Source: Xenorhabdus bovienii SS-2004
GTDB taxonomy: Bacteria > Pseudomonadota > Gammaproteobacteria > Enterobacterales > Enterobacteriaceae
Reading direction: 5' to 3'
Length of the DNA: 64,000 bases
Assembly (NCBI RefSeq): GCF_000027225.1
Contig: NC_013892.1
Location: 3,038,001-3,102,000 of the forward strand
Shown one piece after another: positions 9,222-18,374 of this stretch. Each line of letters begins with the position of its first letter. Positions within the stretch are counted from its first letter, which is position 1. The translations under genes and the position numbers were made by a program. The notes under the pieces are model-generated. The model was not told the origin of the DNA, did no database searches, and saw only the letters and a list, made by a program, of their open reading frames with translations.

Positions 9222-10604
9222 TTATTTGCGACGCCATGTCGTTCCCTGTGGGCCATCTTCCAACTCAATTCTCATCGCGTTCAACTGATCACGCGCAGCA
9301 TCTGCCAACGCCCACTCTTTGTTTGTTCGGGCATCGTTACGCTGCTTGATTAATGCTTCGATTTGGGCAACGTCATCATCCACATGAGCCCCTCCTTGTA
9401 AGAACTGTTCAGGTTCCTGTTCCAACAGCCCCAGTATCCCCGCCAGTTTACGCAGTTCAGCAGCCAGGCCGTTCGCCGCTGCCAGATTTTCAGTTTTCAG
9501 GCAGTTGATCTCACGAGCTATGTCAAATAATACAGAATAGGCTTCCGGTGTGTTGAAATCATCGTTCATTGCTTCAGTGAAACGGGCTTCAAATGCTTCG
9601 CTACCCGTAGGCTGAGCCGATTTATCCGTGCCACGCAATGCAGTGTACAGGCGCTCAAGAGCGGTACGTGCCTGTTTCAGATTTTCTTCCGTATAGTTCA
9701 ACTGGCTGCGATAGTGGCCGGACAGCAGGAAGTAGCGCACGGTTTCAGCATCGTAATATCCCAGTACATCTCGGATGGTAAAGAAGTTGCTCAATGACTT
9801 GGACATCTTTTCTTTATCGACCATTACCATGCCGGAATGCATCCAGTAATTCACGTAAGGGCCACCATGAGCACAGGTAGACTGTGCAATTTCATTTTCA
9901 TGATGTGGAAACATCAGATCAGAACCACCGCCGTGAATATCAAAATGCTGACCCAGTTGTTTGCCGTTCATGGCAGAACACTCAATATGCCAGCCCGGAC
10001 GACCAACACCCCACGGCGACTCCCAGCTAGGCTCACCCGGCTTAGACATTTTCCACAGCACAAAATCCATTGGGTTACGTTTCACATCAGCAATTTCGAC
10101 TCGCGCTCCCGCCTGTAACTGCTCCAGATCCTGACGTGAAAGCAGACCATAATCAGGATTAGTATCAATGGAGAACATCACATCGCCGTTATCCGCAACA
10201 TAAGCGTGTCCACGGTTGATCAGCTCTTCAGTGATCTGAATGATTTCAGATATATGCTGAGTGGCACGAGGCTCCGAGTCTGGACGCTGAATATTCAGCG
10301 CATCAAAATCGCTGTGCATCTCGGACAACATACGTGTGGTAAGTGCATCACAACTTTCATTATTTTCAGTGGCACGTTTGATGATTTTGTCATCCACGTC
10401 AGTGACATTACGGACATAGGTTAAATCATAGCCCAGATAGCGCAGGTAACGGGCAATGACATCAAATGCAACAAAAGTTCTACCGTGGCCGATATGACAC
10501 AAATCATAAATCGTGATGCCACACACGTACATGCCCACTTTTCCTTCATGGATCGGCTTAAATTCTTCTTTTTGGCGACTGAGAGTATTGAAAATTTTTA
10601 GCAT
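9222..10604 (-). CDS. cysS: cysteinyl-tRNA synthetase
   Basis: 460-residue class I aminoacyl-tRNA synthetase that charges tRNA-Cys in the cytosol. Seen signatures are the zinc cysteine and HIGH motif in [18 protein letters not shown], further zinc ligands in WHIECSAM and HHENEIAQS, and KMSKS in [11 protein letters not shown]. Length agrees with E. coli (461). It is divergent from ppiB across ~270 bp, the conserved enterobacterial arrangement. Ordinary essential gene. Confidence 0.97.
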   Translation of the reverse strand: MLKIFNTLSRQKEEFKPIHEGKVGMYVCGITIYDLCHIGHGRTFVAFDVIARYLRYLGYDLTYVRNVTDVDDKIIKRATENNESCDALTTRMLSEMHSDFDALNIQRPDSEPRATQHISEIIQITEELINRGHAYVADNGDVMFSIDTNPDYGLLSRQDLEQLQAGARVEIADVKRNPMDFVLWKMSKPGEPSWESPWGVGRPGWHIECSAMNGKQLGQHFDIHGGGSDLMFPHHENEIAQSTCAHGGPYVNYWMHSGMVMVDKEKMSKSLSNFFTIRDVLGYYDAETVRYFLLSGHYRSQLNYTEENLKQARTALERLYTALRGTDKSAQPTGSEAFEARFTEAMNDDFNTPEAYSVLFDIAREINCLKTENLAAANGLAAELRKLAGILGLLEQEPEQFLQGGAHVDDDVAQIEALIKQRNDARTNKEWALADAARDQLNAMRIELEDGPQGTTWRRK

Positions 10605-10743
10605 CGGTGGGTTTTCCGTAAAAAGTGACGTACGTGTAATAAAAACGAACGAATCTGCTGATTATAGACTTCTTTATCAGCGATATAAATAAACTAGAAT
10701 ATGAAAAGCCAGATGAGATATTTCACCTTGATATGAAACGCTT

Positions 10744-10782
10744 TGCAAGCGCCGCGAGCGACCTTGTTCACAGACGCTTGCA
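10744..10782. repeat. inverted repeat in the cysS-ppiB divergent spacer
   Basis: Arms TGCAAGCG (10744-10751) and CGCTTGCA (10775-10782) flank a GC-rich 23-base centre, in an otherwise AT-rich divergent promoter region. No T-tract follows, so it is not a terminator. Could be an operator or the remains of a small repeat. Confidence 0.35.
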
Positions 10783-10878
10783 GAGTACTGACTCAAGATC
10801 ACAGATATGATATAACAGCGGATGTTCCGAACACCCTAGAAAATAGGGTCAATCAAAACTATTATTAGGATTTCTATT

Positions 10879-11373
10879 ATGGTGACTTTTCATACCAACT
10901 TTGGCGATGTTGTGATTAACACTTTCACTGATAAAGCGCCTGTAACTGTTGAAAACTTCTTGAATTACTGCCGTGAAGGTTTCTATGACAATACAATTTT
11001 CCACCGTGTTATCAATGGCTTCATGATTCAGGGTGGTGGTTTTGAACCCGGTATGAAGCAGAAAACGGTTAAATCACCTATCCAAAACGAAGCCAATAAC
11101 GGCCTGAAAAACACCCGTGGCACTCTCGCAATGGCACGTACCAATGATCCACACTCTGCAACTGCCCAGTTCTTCATCAATGTTGTTGATAACGATTTTC
11201 TGAATTTCCGTTCAGAACGTCCAGACGGATGGGGTTACTGCGTATTTGCCGAAGTGGTAGAAGGTATGGATGTGGTTGATAAAATCAAGGGCGTTTCCAC
11301 TGGCCGCAGCGGTATGCACCAAGATGTACCAAACGAAGATGTGATCGTTGAACGTGTCACTATCAGCGAGTAA
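10879..11373 (+). CDS. ppiB: peptidyl-prolyl cis-trans isomerase B (cyclophilin)
   Basis: 164-residue cytosolic cyclophilin that isomerises prolyl peptide bonds. It shows the cyclophilin core [14 protein letters not shown] (catalytic Arg), [18 protein letters not shown], and the [16 protein letters not shown] end. No signal peptide, consistent with PpiB rather than periplasmic PpiA. lpxH begins 11 bp after its stop, suggesting one transcript. Confidence 0.96.
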   Translation: MVTFHTNFGDVVINTFTDKAPVTVENFLNYCREGFYDNTIFHRVINGFMIQGGGFEPGMKQKTVKSPIQNEANNGLKNTRGTLAMARTNDPHSATAQFFINVVDNDFLNFRSERPDGWGYCVFAEVVEGMDVVDKIKGVSTGRSGMHQDVPNEDVIVERVTISE

Positions 11374-11384
11374 TTAATCGTTAC

Positions 11385-12107
11385 ATGTGTACGCTGTTTA
11401 TTGCAGATCTTCATCTCAATGAGCAAGAACCGGCAATTACTGCCGGTTTTCTGCGTTTTTTGCGTGAAGATGTTATTTATGCCGAGAGTTTATATATCCT
11501 CGGTGATTTTTTTGATTACTGGATTGGCGATGATGACCCCAATTCCCTGCACAGTGAAATTGCCCAAGCACTCAACGAGCTGAAACAAAAAGGTATTTCC
11601 TGCTATTTCATTCATGGTAATCGTGATTTCCTGCTTGGCTCCCGATTTGCCAGAGAGAGCGGTCTGATCCTGTTGCCACAGGAAAAGGTGCTGGAATTAT
11701 ACGGTAAGCGTATTCTGATCCTGCATGGCGACACGCTGTGTACAGATGATACAGGTTACCAGCAGTATCGTAAGCGGGTACACACGCCGTGGATACAACG
11801 GCTGTTTTTACTTCTTCCTTTGTTTATCCGACTGAAAATCGCAGCCAAAATGCGTGCAGGAAGCCAATACGCCAACAGCCAGAAATCTGAATCGATCATG
11901 GACGTCAATCAACAGGCGGTGATTGAGCATTTTGAAAAGTATCAGGTTGATTGGATGATCCACGGCCATACTCACCGTCCTGCAATACATGATATTCAAA
12001 TCACGGATAAAACCGTACATCGCGGTGTTCTGGGCGCATGGCATCATCAAGGTTCAATGTTCAAAGTGACGAAAACGTCGATTGAACTGATGTTTTTCCC
12101 CTTCTGA
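11385..12107 (+). CDS. lpxH: UDP-2,3-diacylglucosamine pyrophosphohydrolase
   Basis: 240-residue metallophosphoesterase acting at the inner-membrane surface in lipid A synthesis; it converts UDP-2,3-diacylglucosamine to lipid X and UMP. Metal-binding motifs are ADLHL (D and H at 8-10), [18 protein letters not shown] and GHTHRP, in canonical order. Length equals the E. coli enzyme. Follows ppiB closely. Confidence 0.96.
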   Translation: MCTLFIADLHLNEQEPAITAGFLRFLREDVIYAESLYILGDFFDYWIGDDDPNSLHSEIAQALNELKQKGISCYFIHGNRDFLLGSRFARESGLILLPQEKVLELYGKRILILHGDTLCTDDTGYQQYRKRVHTPWIQRLFLLLPLFIRLKIAAKMRAGSQYANSQKSESIMDVNQQAVIEHFEKYQVDWMIHGHTHRPAIHDIQITDKTVHRGVLGAWHHQGSMFKVTKTSIELMFFPF

Positions 12108-12147
12108 TCCCTGTTGAGAATTTCTGTAAAAATCGATAAATCAAACA

Positions 12148-12163
12148 ACGCAAACGTTTTCCT
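12148..12163. promoter_or_regulatory. PurR operator of purEK
   Basis: ACGCAAACGTTTTCCT matches the purine repressor consensus (ACGCAAACGTTTTCNT) that represses E. coli purEK when hypoxanthine or guanine is present. A -10 box TATGAT lies at 12180-12185, so the operator overlaps the expected -35 region, the classic repressing position. Confidence 0.9.
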
Positions 12164-12241
12164 TGTACCATTCTCATGATATGATCCGCCTCCTCATATA
12201 TATTCGTTCTGCTGGACACCCAATACAGGAGCATCTGAGTT

Positions 12242-12787
12242 ATGACGGCCCGCCCTGATCCCGCAACCGCTATTTCTGCAACTTCAATGCAACACCACGC
12301 CAAAATCGCCATTGTCATGGGTTCAAAAAGTGACTGGGCGACAATGCAACATGCCGCTGATATTTTGACGTCACTCGATATTCCCTTTCACGTTGAGATC
12401 GTTTCGGCACACCGAACTCCGGATAAACTTTTTCATTTTGCCGAGAAAGCCAAAGAAAACGGTTATGACGTGATTATCGCAGGTGCAGGCGGGGCAGCGC
12501 ATCTGCCAGGTATGCTGGCAGCCAAAACATTGGTTCCGGTCTTTGGTGTCCCTGTGCAAAGTGCTGCACTCAGCGGAGTCGATAGTCTCTACTCCATCGT
12601 ACAGATGCCAAAAGGCATCCCCGTTGGTACGCTGGCTATCGGAAAAGCCGGGGCAGCAAATGCGGCGTTACTGGCAGCGCAAGTGCTGGCATTACATGAT
12701 GGTATGCTGTTTCAGCGTTTGTCAGACTGGCGTTCAGCACAAACACAAGATGTTTTGAATAATCCTGATCCACGGGAGGACGCATGA
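12242..12787 (+). CDS. purE: N5-carboxyaminoimidazole ribonucleotide mutase
   Basis: 181-residue class I PurE that converts N5-CAIR to CAIR in purine synthesis. Seen are [11 protein letters not shown], the catalytic-site SAHRTPD and [10 protein letters not shown], then [20 protein letters not shown]. Start at 12242 has AGGAG ten bases upstream; the first ~15 residues are not conserved, and 12287 ([13 protein letters not shown]) is a possible alternative start. It overlaps purK by ATGA (12784-12787), implying translational coupling. Confidence 0.96.
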   Translation: MTARPDPATAISATSMQHHAKIAIVMGSKSDWATMQHAADILTSLDIPFHVEIVSAHRTPDKLFHFAEKAKENGYDVIIAGAGGAAHLPGMLAAKTLVPVFGVPVQSAALSGVDSLYSIVQMPKGIPVGTLAIGKAGAANAALLAAQVLALHDGMLFQRLSDWRSAQTQDVLNNPDPREDA

Positions 12788-13851
12788 AACCAGTCTGCGT
12801 ATTGGGTAATGGTCAGTTGGGTCGGATGCTCCGTCAGGCAGGCGAGCCATTGGGGATCGCTGTCTATCCGATTGGGCTGGATGCCGAGCCTGAATCAGTA
12901 CCATACCAAAGCAGCGTCATCACCGCAGAAATTGAACGCTGGCCCGAAACCGCATTAACCCGCGAACTCGCCCATCATAAGGCTTTCATCAACCGTGATA
13001 TTTTTCCTCTGTTGGCGGATCGCCTGCCACAAAAACAGCTCATGGATAGTTTGGGTTTGGCAACGGCACCGTGGCGATTACTTTCCGACCCCAGCCAATG
13101 GCCGCAACTGTTTGCGGAGTTAGGTGATTTTGTTATCGTCAAGCGCCGTACCGGCGGCTACGATGGACGTGGTCAATGGCGCATTCGACCGGGTGATGAA
13201 GCGGAATTACCTGCCGAAATTTACGGTGAATGTATTGTGGAACAAGGCATTCCGTTTTCAGGCGAAGTTTCACTGGTTGGTGCCCGCAATGTGCAAGGCC
13301 AATCCGTGTTTTATACACTGACCCATAATCTGCATCAGGAAGGTATTCTACGCACCAGCGTTGCCTTACCAAATGCGGGTAATCAGTTGCAGCAACAGGC
13401 AGAGAAGATGCTGTCTGCCCTCATGGATCACCTGAATTATGTCGGTGTCATGGCGATGGAATGTTTTATTGTTGGCGATAACTTATTAATCAACGAACTG
13501 GCGCCCCGGGTACACAATAGCGGTCACTGGACACAAAATGGCGCTTCCATCAGCCAATTTGAACTGCATCTTCGTGCAATCCTTGATCTCCCGATGCCTC
13601 AGCCAGAAATAATGGCGCTATCGGTGATGGTTAATCTGATCGGTACGGAACTCAATCCAGAATGGCTCGGTTTGCCTCTGGTACATTTGCATTGGTATGA
13701 AAAGGAAGTCCGCCCAGTGCGCAAAGTTGGGCACCTAAACCTGACTCACGCAGACAAACACGCATTGCAAACAACGTTACAGGCGTTGATCCTTCTACTA
13801 CCTGCGGAGTACCAAAGCGGTTTGGAATGGGCAAAAATTAAATTGAATTGA
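12784..13851 (+). CDS. purK: N5-carboxyaminoimidazole ribonucleotide synthase
   Basis: 355-residue ATP-grasp enzyme that makes N5-CAIR from AIR, ATP and bicarbonate, feeding PurE encoded just upstream. Seen are the N-terminal [15 protein letters not shown] dinucleotide-like motif, the ATP-grasp segment [17 protein letters not shown], and the metal-binding [15 protein letters not shown]. Start overlaps the purE stop. Ordinary second gene of the purEK operon. Confidence 0.96.
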   Translation: MKPVCVLGNGQLGRMLRQAGEPLGIAVYPIGLDAEPESVPYQSSVITAEIERWPETALTRELAHHKAFINRDIFPLLADRLPQKQLMDSLGLATAPWRLLSDPSQWPQLFAELGDFVIVKRRTGGYDGRGQWRIRPGDEAELPAEIYGECIVEQGIPFSGEVSLVGARNVQGQSVFYTLTHNLHQEGILRTSVALPNAGNQLQQQAEKMLSALMDHLNYVGVMAMECFIVGDNLLINELAPRVHNSGHWTQNGASISQFELHLRAILDLPMPQPEIMALSVMVNLIGTELNPEWLGLPLVHLHWYEKEVRPVRKVGHLNLTHADKHALQTTLQALILLLPAEYQSGLEWAKIKLN

Positions 13852-13938
13852 TGAGTGGTATTTGACTTTATGAATTCAAGGAAGTGGTAATATTTGAAAA
13901 TAACTTACCACTTCCTATTCTAGCTCCAGCAATTATTT

Positions 13939-14167
13939 TTATTTCTTCAATAACGTTCTGGATAGTGTATCTACAGTGGTTCTTGTCATTTGGTCGATTT
14001 CATTATTGAGGAGATCACCCGCTTTGATCTTGTTGAAATTGGTCATTCTTAATGTTTCTGGAATCAGGTTCAAGGCTACGGTTTTATTCTCTTCATCAAT
14101 GCCATTAATAGTTAAACTACAACCATCAAGACCAATAAAACCTTTCAGGAAGAAATACTTAATATAG
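13939..14167 (-). pseudogene. riboflavin synthase-like C-terminal fragment
   Basis: The minus-strand reading FFLKGFIGLDGCSLTINGID, LNLIPETLRMTNF, EIDQMTRTTVDTL resembles the second lumazine-binding repeat and C-terminus of riboflavin synthase alpha chain or a related lumazine protein. Only ~75 residues exist; the N-terminal repeat and catalytic residues are absent, and upstream sequence in another frame belongs to something else. Treated as a remnant. A functional riboflavin synthase must be elsewhere in the genome. Confidence 0.6.
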
Positions 14168-14345
14168 TTGATAAATATCGTTAACCGCATTTTCTTGTTC
14201 AGCCTTGGAAAATTGCTGATATATGACAGAACCACTTCCTAAGTACAAATTCCTGAAATCATCAGGGCTCGAAAAATCAATAGCTTCTTCAATTCTATAG
14301 CTTTTAAGTATTTGAAAAAAACAATATCTTGCGAGTCAGTCTTGC
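14163..14345 (-). pseudogene. possible methyltransferase C-terminal fragment
   Basis: In a different minus-strand frame from the adjoining fragment, ~50 residues read well as protein (EEAIDFSSPDDFRNLYLGS, SVIYQQFSKAEQENAVN, ending IYQLY and stop). The style resembles the tail of a SAM-dependent methyltransferase, but this is a weak resemblance. No start and no upstream domain is present. The two fragments abut, suggesting a deletion joined parts of a lost gene cluster. Confidence 0.35.
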
Positions 14346-14533
14346 CAAATGCTGCCGCAAAAGATGGGGAGAAGTGGCGTGTTCTTCGCCTGCTGGACGG
14401 TAACGGAGAAACGATATCTTTATTCCAATTTTATTGTGAAAGAGACTACACTTTTTAATATTGATTGGTTTTTACTCATTAATGGAATTGGACTAACACG
14501 GCAAAAAACAAACAACCTGATGGGAGAGACCTT
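14346..14533. other. spacer before the alcohol dehydrogenase
   Basis: No supported gene. A plus-strand stretch (about 14345-14455) reads as ~35 plausible residues including AAKDGEKWRVLRLLDGNGE and may be another gene fragment. The dehydrogenase ribosome site GGGAGAG lies at 14522-14528. Confidence 0.3.
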
Positions 14534-15574
14534 ATGAAAGCACTTGTTTATCATGGCACAGGCAAAAAGCAGTGGGAAACAAAATCCCCTCCTCAACTTA
14601 TTGAGTCAACCGATGCAATCGTCCGCATTATCAAAACCACCATTTGCGGAACAGATCTACATATCCTCAAAGGGGATGTTCCAACTGTGGATGCAGGGCG
14701 AACATTGGGTCATGAAGGGATTGGGATAGTCGAATCCGTTGGAGAATCTGTCCGTAATATCAAAGTGGGTGATAAAGTAATTATTTCCTGCATCACCGTT
14801 TGTGGTCGTTGTCGTTATTGTAAACGCCAGCTTTATTCCCATTGTGAAGATGGCGGTTGGATACTTGGACATAAGATCGATGGCACGCAGAGTGAAAAAG
14901 TGCGTATTCCCCATGCAGATAACAGCCTACATCGTCTGCCGGAAGGCATTGATGAAGAGGCGGCATTAATGCTCAGTGACATCCTGCCTACGGGTCTTGA
15001 GATTGGTGTCATCAATGGCAAGGTTCAACCGGGCAATACCATCGCCTTGATCGGCGCAGGCCCTGTAGGGCTTTCTGCGTTACTGGCATCCCAGTTCTAT
15101 TCACCCGCCCATATCATCATGATTGATACCGATGATAACCGCCTTCATGTTGCACAACAGTTTGGTGCTGACACAGTCATCAACCCCACACATCAAAATG
15201 TGGTGGAAGTCATCCAAAAGCTGACTGATGGGATTGGTGTCGATGTCGCAATTGAGTGCGTTGGTATCCCTGCAACATTCAAGATCTGCCAAGATATCAT
15301 TACTGCTGGTGGATATATCGCTAACGTTGGTGTTCATGGAAAATCAGTTGAATTGCACTTAGAAGATCTTTGGATCAAGAACATCACTATCACGACAGGA
15401 TTAGTGAACACAAGCAGCACACCGATGCTGTTGAAAAGCCTCCAATCCGGCAAAATTTCACCCGAAAAGCTGGTCACTCATCGCTATTCGCTAAGTGAAA
15501 TTAAAACCGCCTATGAAGTTTTTGGTAACGCTGAGAAGGAAAAAGCACTGAAAATTGTTCTTACCGCAGAGTAA
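14534..15574 (+). CDS. zinc-dependent alcohol dehydrogenase (MDR superfamily)
   Basis: 346-residue medium-chain dehydrogenase/reductase. Catalytic zinc ligands are seen in TTICGTDLH and GHEGIG. Structural zinc cysteines are in CITVCGRCRYCKRQLYSHC. The Rossmann glycine motif is GAGPVG (~172), followed by an acidic residue at the end of the second strand (IMIDTD), which favours NAD over NADP. Likely oxidises a secondary or short-chain alcohol; the substrate cannot be read from sequence. A good ribosome site (GGGAGAG) precedes the ATG. It is isolated within gene fragments and IS remnants, so probably acquired or stranded. Confidence 0.88.
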   Translation: MKALVYHGTGKKQWETKSPPQLIESTDAIVRIIKTTICGTDLHILKGDVPTVDAGRTLGHEGIGIVESVGESVRNIKVGDKVIISCITVCGRCRYCKRQLYSHCEDGGWILGHKIDGTQSEKVRIPHADNSLHRLPEGIDEEAALMLSDILPTGLEIGVINGKVQPGNTIALIGAGPVGLSALLASQFYSPAHIIMIDTDDNRLHVAQQFGADTVINPTHQNVVEVIQKLTDGIGVDVAIECVGIPATFKICQDIITAGGYIANVGVHGKSVELHLEDLWIKNITITTGLVNTSSTPMLLKSLQSGKISPEKLVTHRYSLSEIKTAYEVFGNAEKEKALKIVLTAE

Positions 15575-15836
15575 ATAAAGGGATGATAAGGTATAACGCA
15601 ATTTGGACATAAAAGTTGTATTCATAAGTAAAACGATCACCGACATCAAATTCAAAGTCATCAGGCGTGATTTTGTAAGGATTATACGGAAAGGCAATCC
15701 CGCCAGAATAGGAGATTCCGTAATTTTTGCCATAAATATGGAATTGATGAAGGTGATCATCCGGTTCTGTTGCATTAAGGGAAGAACAGGTCATATGCGA
15801 TCTTTTACAGAATGAGTTGCCCGTGTCTTTAATTCA
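15561..15836 (-). pseudogene. pRiA4b ORF-3-like protein fragment
   Basis: Minus-strand reading DDHLHQFHIYGKNYGI, then ITPDDFEFDVGDRFTYEYNFY, matches the core of the plasmid pRiA4b ORF-3 family, whose members have HLHxF and YxYDFGDxW-like motifs. The family is transposon- and plasmid-associated with no settled function. The N-terminal strand region and the C-terminal half are missing, and the end runs into unrelated residues, so this is a remnant. It overlaps the 3' end of the dehydrogenase by 14 bases. Confidence 0.6.
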
Positions 15837-16027
15837 AAAACCTTCAAGCGGTTACATTATCCTATCGGGATCACTGCTCAGTGTATTCGCGGGTACCTCG
15901 CTTATACTTTGAGCCTGGGCAATCTCGAAGAGATGATGGCAGAGCAAATACCTCAATAATCTTATTGAGCAAGATCATCGGAACATTAAACGTCGGATAT
16001 GGCCGATGTTAGGCTTTATTAAAAAAG
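15824..16027 (+). pseudogene. IS6-family transposase remnant
   Basis: Plus strand reads FKRLHYPIGITAQCIRGYLA and SLGNLEEMMAEQ, the N-terminal helix-turn-helix region of IS6/IS26-type transposases, then jumps to YLNNLIEQDHRNIKRRI and MLGF, which is their C-terminus. The DDE catalytic core between them is deleted. Non-functional. Confidence 0.75.
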
Positions 16028-16440
16028 GCGAGTGCCTTCTTTGCGAAAGAACTGCTGTAAGATGTGGGTTCATTAAAGAACAGGCAGAGCCATTTCCCAT
16101 TCACCAATTATGTCGATTTATGCCTGGCAGGCAAAATCCATTCGGTTACTTTCTGATGAACAACGAGAATGACACCGAAAGGCAACCGCGCTATTTAAAG
16201 ACCCCTGAGGGTTGGTCATATCTGGCGATAGTGATGGATTTGTATTCTCGCCGGCTAGTGGGATGGGATATGTCAACGGAGACAGATACGACACTGATTA
16301 GTCAGGCGTTGATGAAAGCGTATCACTGACGCCAGCCGTTAAAAGGTTGTGTTTTTCATAGTGATAGAAGGAGCCAATACACCAGCCAACAATACAGGGA
16401 TCTACTCAGCAGTTATGACATGAGAGCGAGCCAGGGGGAT
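16028..16440 (+). pseudogene. IS3-family OrfB transposase remnant
   Basis: Runs on directly from the IS6 fragment. FIKEQAEPFPIHQLCRFM resembles the OrfB N-terminus. GWSYLAIVMDLYSRRLVGWDM contains the integrase-type catalytic Asp in its usual context. After a stop, FHSDRRSQYTSQQYRDLL corresponds to the second catalytic Asp (HSDRGSQYTS in active elements). Internal deletions and a stop make it inactive. Confidence 0.75.
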
Positions 16441-16589
16441 GCAGGGCCTGTTGTTTAAACTCTCGCTGTTACTGTTGTTGATTTGATGTGCCTGCTTTTC
16501 ACCATATCAGGCGAGGTGGTTCTGCTACTCCCCAGCAACAAAATCGATTAGAATAAATTTCCTACTATAATGAGAAGAAATTTTAATAT

Positions 16590-16841
16590 ATGGATAGAAA
16601 TAAATGGAAAAAGGTTGTTGGTTGGTTTCGTGAAAAGATCCAGAATAATTTCTGGGCAAAATGGGGCTACATTCCGATAATTATGTTTTATCCTAATTCA
16701 CTCAAATTCTGGTTCCGTGAATATGCCCCGGAATTTTTGCCGAACTTTGTAACTGATATTATTTTCTCAATCCCTATTGTTTTTGCTGTAATTTATATCC
16801 CACTGTTATTAATTGATTATCTGGAAAAAACAAGAAAGTGA
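16590..16841 (+). CDS. small hypothetical membrane protein
   Basis: 83 residues from MDRNKWKKVVGWF, with a tryptophan- and lysine-rich N-terminus, a first hydrophobic patch (WGYIPIIMFYP) and a clear transmembrane segment near the C-terminus (IIFSIPIVFAVIYIPLLLI) followed by a charged tail. No family recognised. It lies between IS3 debris and CDI fragments on the opposite strand. Small membrane proteins of this sort are sometimes immunity or toxin-associated genes, but nothing here proves that. Confidence 0.45.
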   Translation: MDRNKWKKVVGWFREKIQNNFWAKWGYIPIIMFYPNSLKFWFREYAPEFLPNFVTDIIFSIPIVFAVIYIPLLLIDYLEKTRK

Positions 16842-16844
16842 ATC

Positions 16845-17069
16845 TCACCTCGTGGTAACTCCGCCTGATCCCAGTATCCGATTGCCAGCTCTCTGCTTGG
16901 TTGAGTAAAGAGCTATGTCACTCATGCAGCAAGATCTGCCGTTGTCGTCCTTGATATCTTTCTTCAATCCAATCATCAGTTGCGTCAGTACGTCAATTTC
17001 GTCTACTGATTTAATGATTGAGTCCCAGATTTCCTCGGTCGTTCTGGGAGCAGCAGCCCGAGCTTCCAT
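16845..17069 (-). CDS. uncertain short ORF in the CDI remnant region
   Basis: 74-residue minus-strand ORF overlapping the end of the CdiA VENN fragment in another frame. The stretch TTEEIWDSIIKSVDEIDVLTQ reads like a real amphipathic helix, whereas the last 25 residues look random. It could be a displaced piece of a toxin or transposon gene. I do not recognise it and doubt that it is expressed. Confidence 0.2.
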   Translation of the reverse strand: MEARAAAPRTTEEIWDSIIKSVDEIDVLTQLMIGLKKDIKDDNGRSCCMSDIALYSTKQRAGNRILGSGGVTTR

Positions 17070-17500
17070 CTCAACTTATAACGTTGTCGTGAGTTCATAT
17101 GTCCTCCGCAAATAATTGTCACTCCGTTTACTGATCCCCTGCGAGGTCGACTTACCACACCTTCGGCTTCAATCTGCTGAGCCAACAGGGAAGACATGTC
17201 ATTTTTCATCCGTGAAGGCACATCATCACCCAGTACACGATCGATGGCTTGACGTACCAGAATACCGTTAGCCGGGATATCGCCGTATTTTTCCTTGCAG
17301 ACCGCCGGGTTTGCGGCACAGACCGCAATCAGCTCTTGCTGCTGTTTGAGGCTCAGATCTTCCATTTCTTTCACGATTTGCTTGCAGTCGCCACGCGCCT
17401 CACACTCTTTGGCTTTCGCTGCAAAGTCATCGATTTGCTTCGCAGTCAAAAAGTTATTCTCAACAGCATCCCAGTTGGCATTTAAAGGGTAACTGGCTGG
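17003..17500 (-). pseudogene. CdiA fragment with VENN motif
   Basis: Minus-strand reading NANWDAVENNFLTAKQIDD carries the VENN motif that marks the border between the conserved filamentous-haemagglutinin part of CdiA and its variable toxin region. It is followed by the Cys-rich pretoxin region typical of these proteins (KECEARGDCKQIVKEMEDL, AVCAANPAVCKEKYG). Upstream an in-frame stop (at about 17505) ends homology, so the giant N-terminal part is missing. After ~110 residues the frame drifts into unlikely sequence, so the toxin tip of this copy is missing too. Confidence 0.75.
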
Positions 17501-17586
17501 AAGCAGCCGGGTTTACCACTGGGCAACCGATGCAAGTCTGCATTGAGCATGGGCAGTTGATTATCCGGCTGGTTGAGGACAACTGA
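17460..17586 (+). pseudogene. SymE-like toxin C-terminal fragment
   Basis: On the plus strand, HLKGNWLEAAGFTTGQPMQV followed by CIEHGQLIIRLVEDN and a stop matches the C-terminal SpoVT/AbrB-like half of SymE, the SOS-induced toxin of a type I toxin-antitoxin system in E. coli. The N-terminal half is absent. It overlaps the 5' end of the minus-strand VENN fragment by ~40 bp in an opposite reading direction. Confidence 0.65.
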
Positions 17587-17631
17587 CGGTTAAAAGGAAG
17601 ATCCCAGCTCTTGTGGGCTGGGATCTTGATG

Positions 17632-17997
17632 TTAACAGGGCAGTTGATCTAGTAAGATACTTAGCTTGTCTTTATCTTCCGGGTGTAGTTGAAGATACTT
17701 TTCACAGGCTAATCTGACGTAATGGTAACAAGTTTCTTCAGTCACAATGACCCTCTCTTCTTCTGTTGGAGGATACCCAATAGCAAATTCAACACCTTCA
17801 AAATGCTCAGTTTCATCATAACTGTCCATGTCCGGAAAATTACAATAAGCCCCATCAACACTTAATGTCCATTTTTTTGATAGTAGCTCTATAGCATCTA
17901 AAAATTTACCATCCTCATACATTCGTTCAAAATATGACACGATAATTAAATCTAAGCCTAAACCCATATCAAACTGACTAAATAATTCTTTTTTCAT
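17632..17997 (-). CDS. cdiI: CdiI-type immunity protein
   Basis: 121 residues from [12 protein letters not shown]; a TTG four codons upstream at 18009 is the alternative start. Acidic, small and cytosolic. The pattern [31 protein letters not shown] and [19 protein letters not shown] resembles the family annotated as ribonuclease toxin immunity protein CdiI. It starts 9 bp after the stop of the toxin tip on the same strand, the standard CdiA-CT/CdiI order. It would neutralise the neighbouring toxin. Appears intact. Confidence 0.72.
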   Translation of the reverse strand: MKKELFSQFDMGLGLDLIIVSYFERMYEDGKFLDAIELLSKKWTLSVDGAYCNFPDMDSYDETEHFEGVEFAIGYPPTEEERVIVTEETCYHYVRLACEKYLQLHPEDKDKLSILLDQLPC

Positions 17998-18005
17998 ATC
18001 AAATC

Positions 18006-18317
18006 TCAATTAGGATGAAAATTTTTTACTCTTCCTGTTGTTTTATCGACATATATTCTGAAACTAACCCCATCAACAACAGCAGTAGCTTGCCCATTAC
18101 TACTAGCCATAGCATCTTTATAACCTTTTGTAGAAGCTTGCTGACCCAATTCTAAAATTTTTTGATCAGTAAAAACTTTAGGGTCATAAACAGTTTTTGT
18201 TTGAATTGCTGGCTTATATTCCCCAGTAAGATTTCCTGCTCGATCTTTTGTGGGTACTTGATATTTGATTTCTGTAATTCCTGGTACTTTAGTGGGAGCC
18301 TCACTCAATATCTTCAC
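18006..18317 (-). CDS. orphan CdiA C-terminal toxin domain, 5'-truncated
   Basis: 103-residue ORF with only a GTG as possible start and no ribosome site, so it looks like the detached tip of a larger cdiA gene. The sequence [16 protein letters not shown], then [20 protein letters not shown] and [20 protein letters not shown], is the compact basic domain type seen at CdiA ends; together with the adjacent immunity family I infer an RNase activity, not proven. Upstream the open frame ends near an IS66 remnant at ~18370. Without secretion sequence it cannot be exported, but could recombine into a full cdiA. Confidence 0.6.
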   Translation of the reverse strand: MKILSEAPTKVPGITEIKYQVPTKDRAGNLTGEYKPAIQTKTVYDPKVFTDQKILELGQQASTKGYKDAMASSNGQATAVVDGVSFRIYVDKTTGRVKNFHPN

Positions 18318-18374
18318 ATTATATTGAGTTACCGCACTATAAAAGTAAGCGACTCATTTGAACCGTATTGACGA

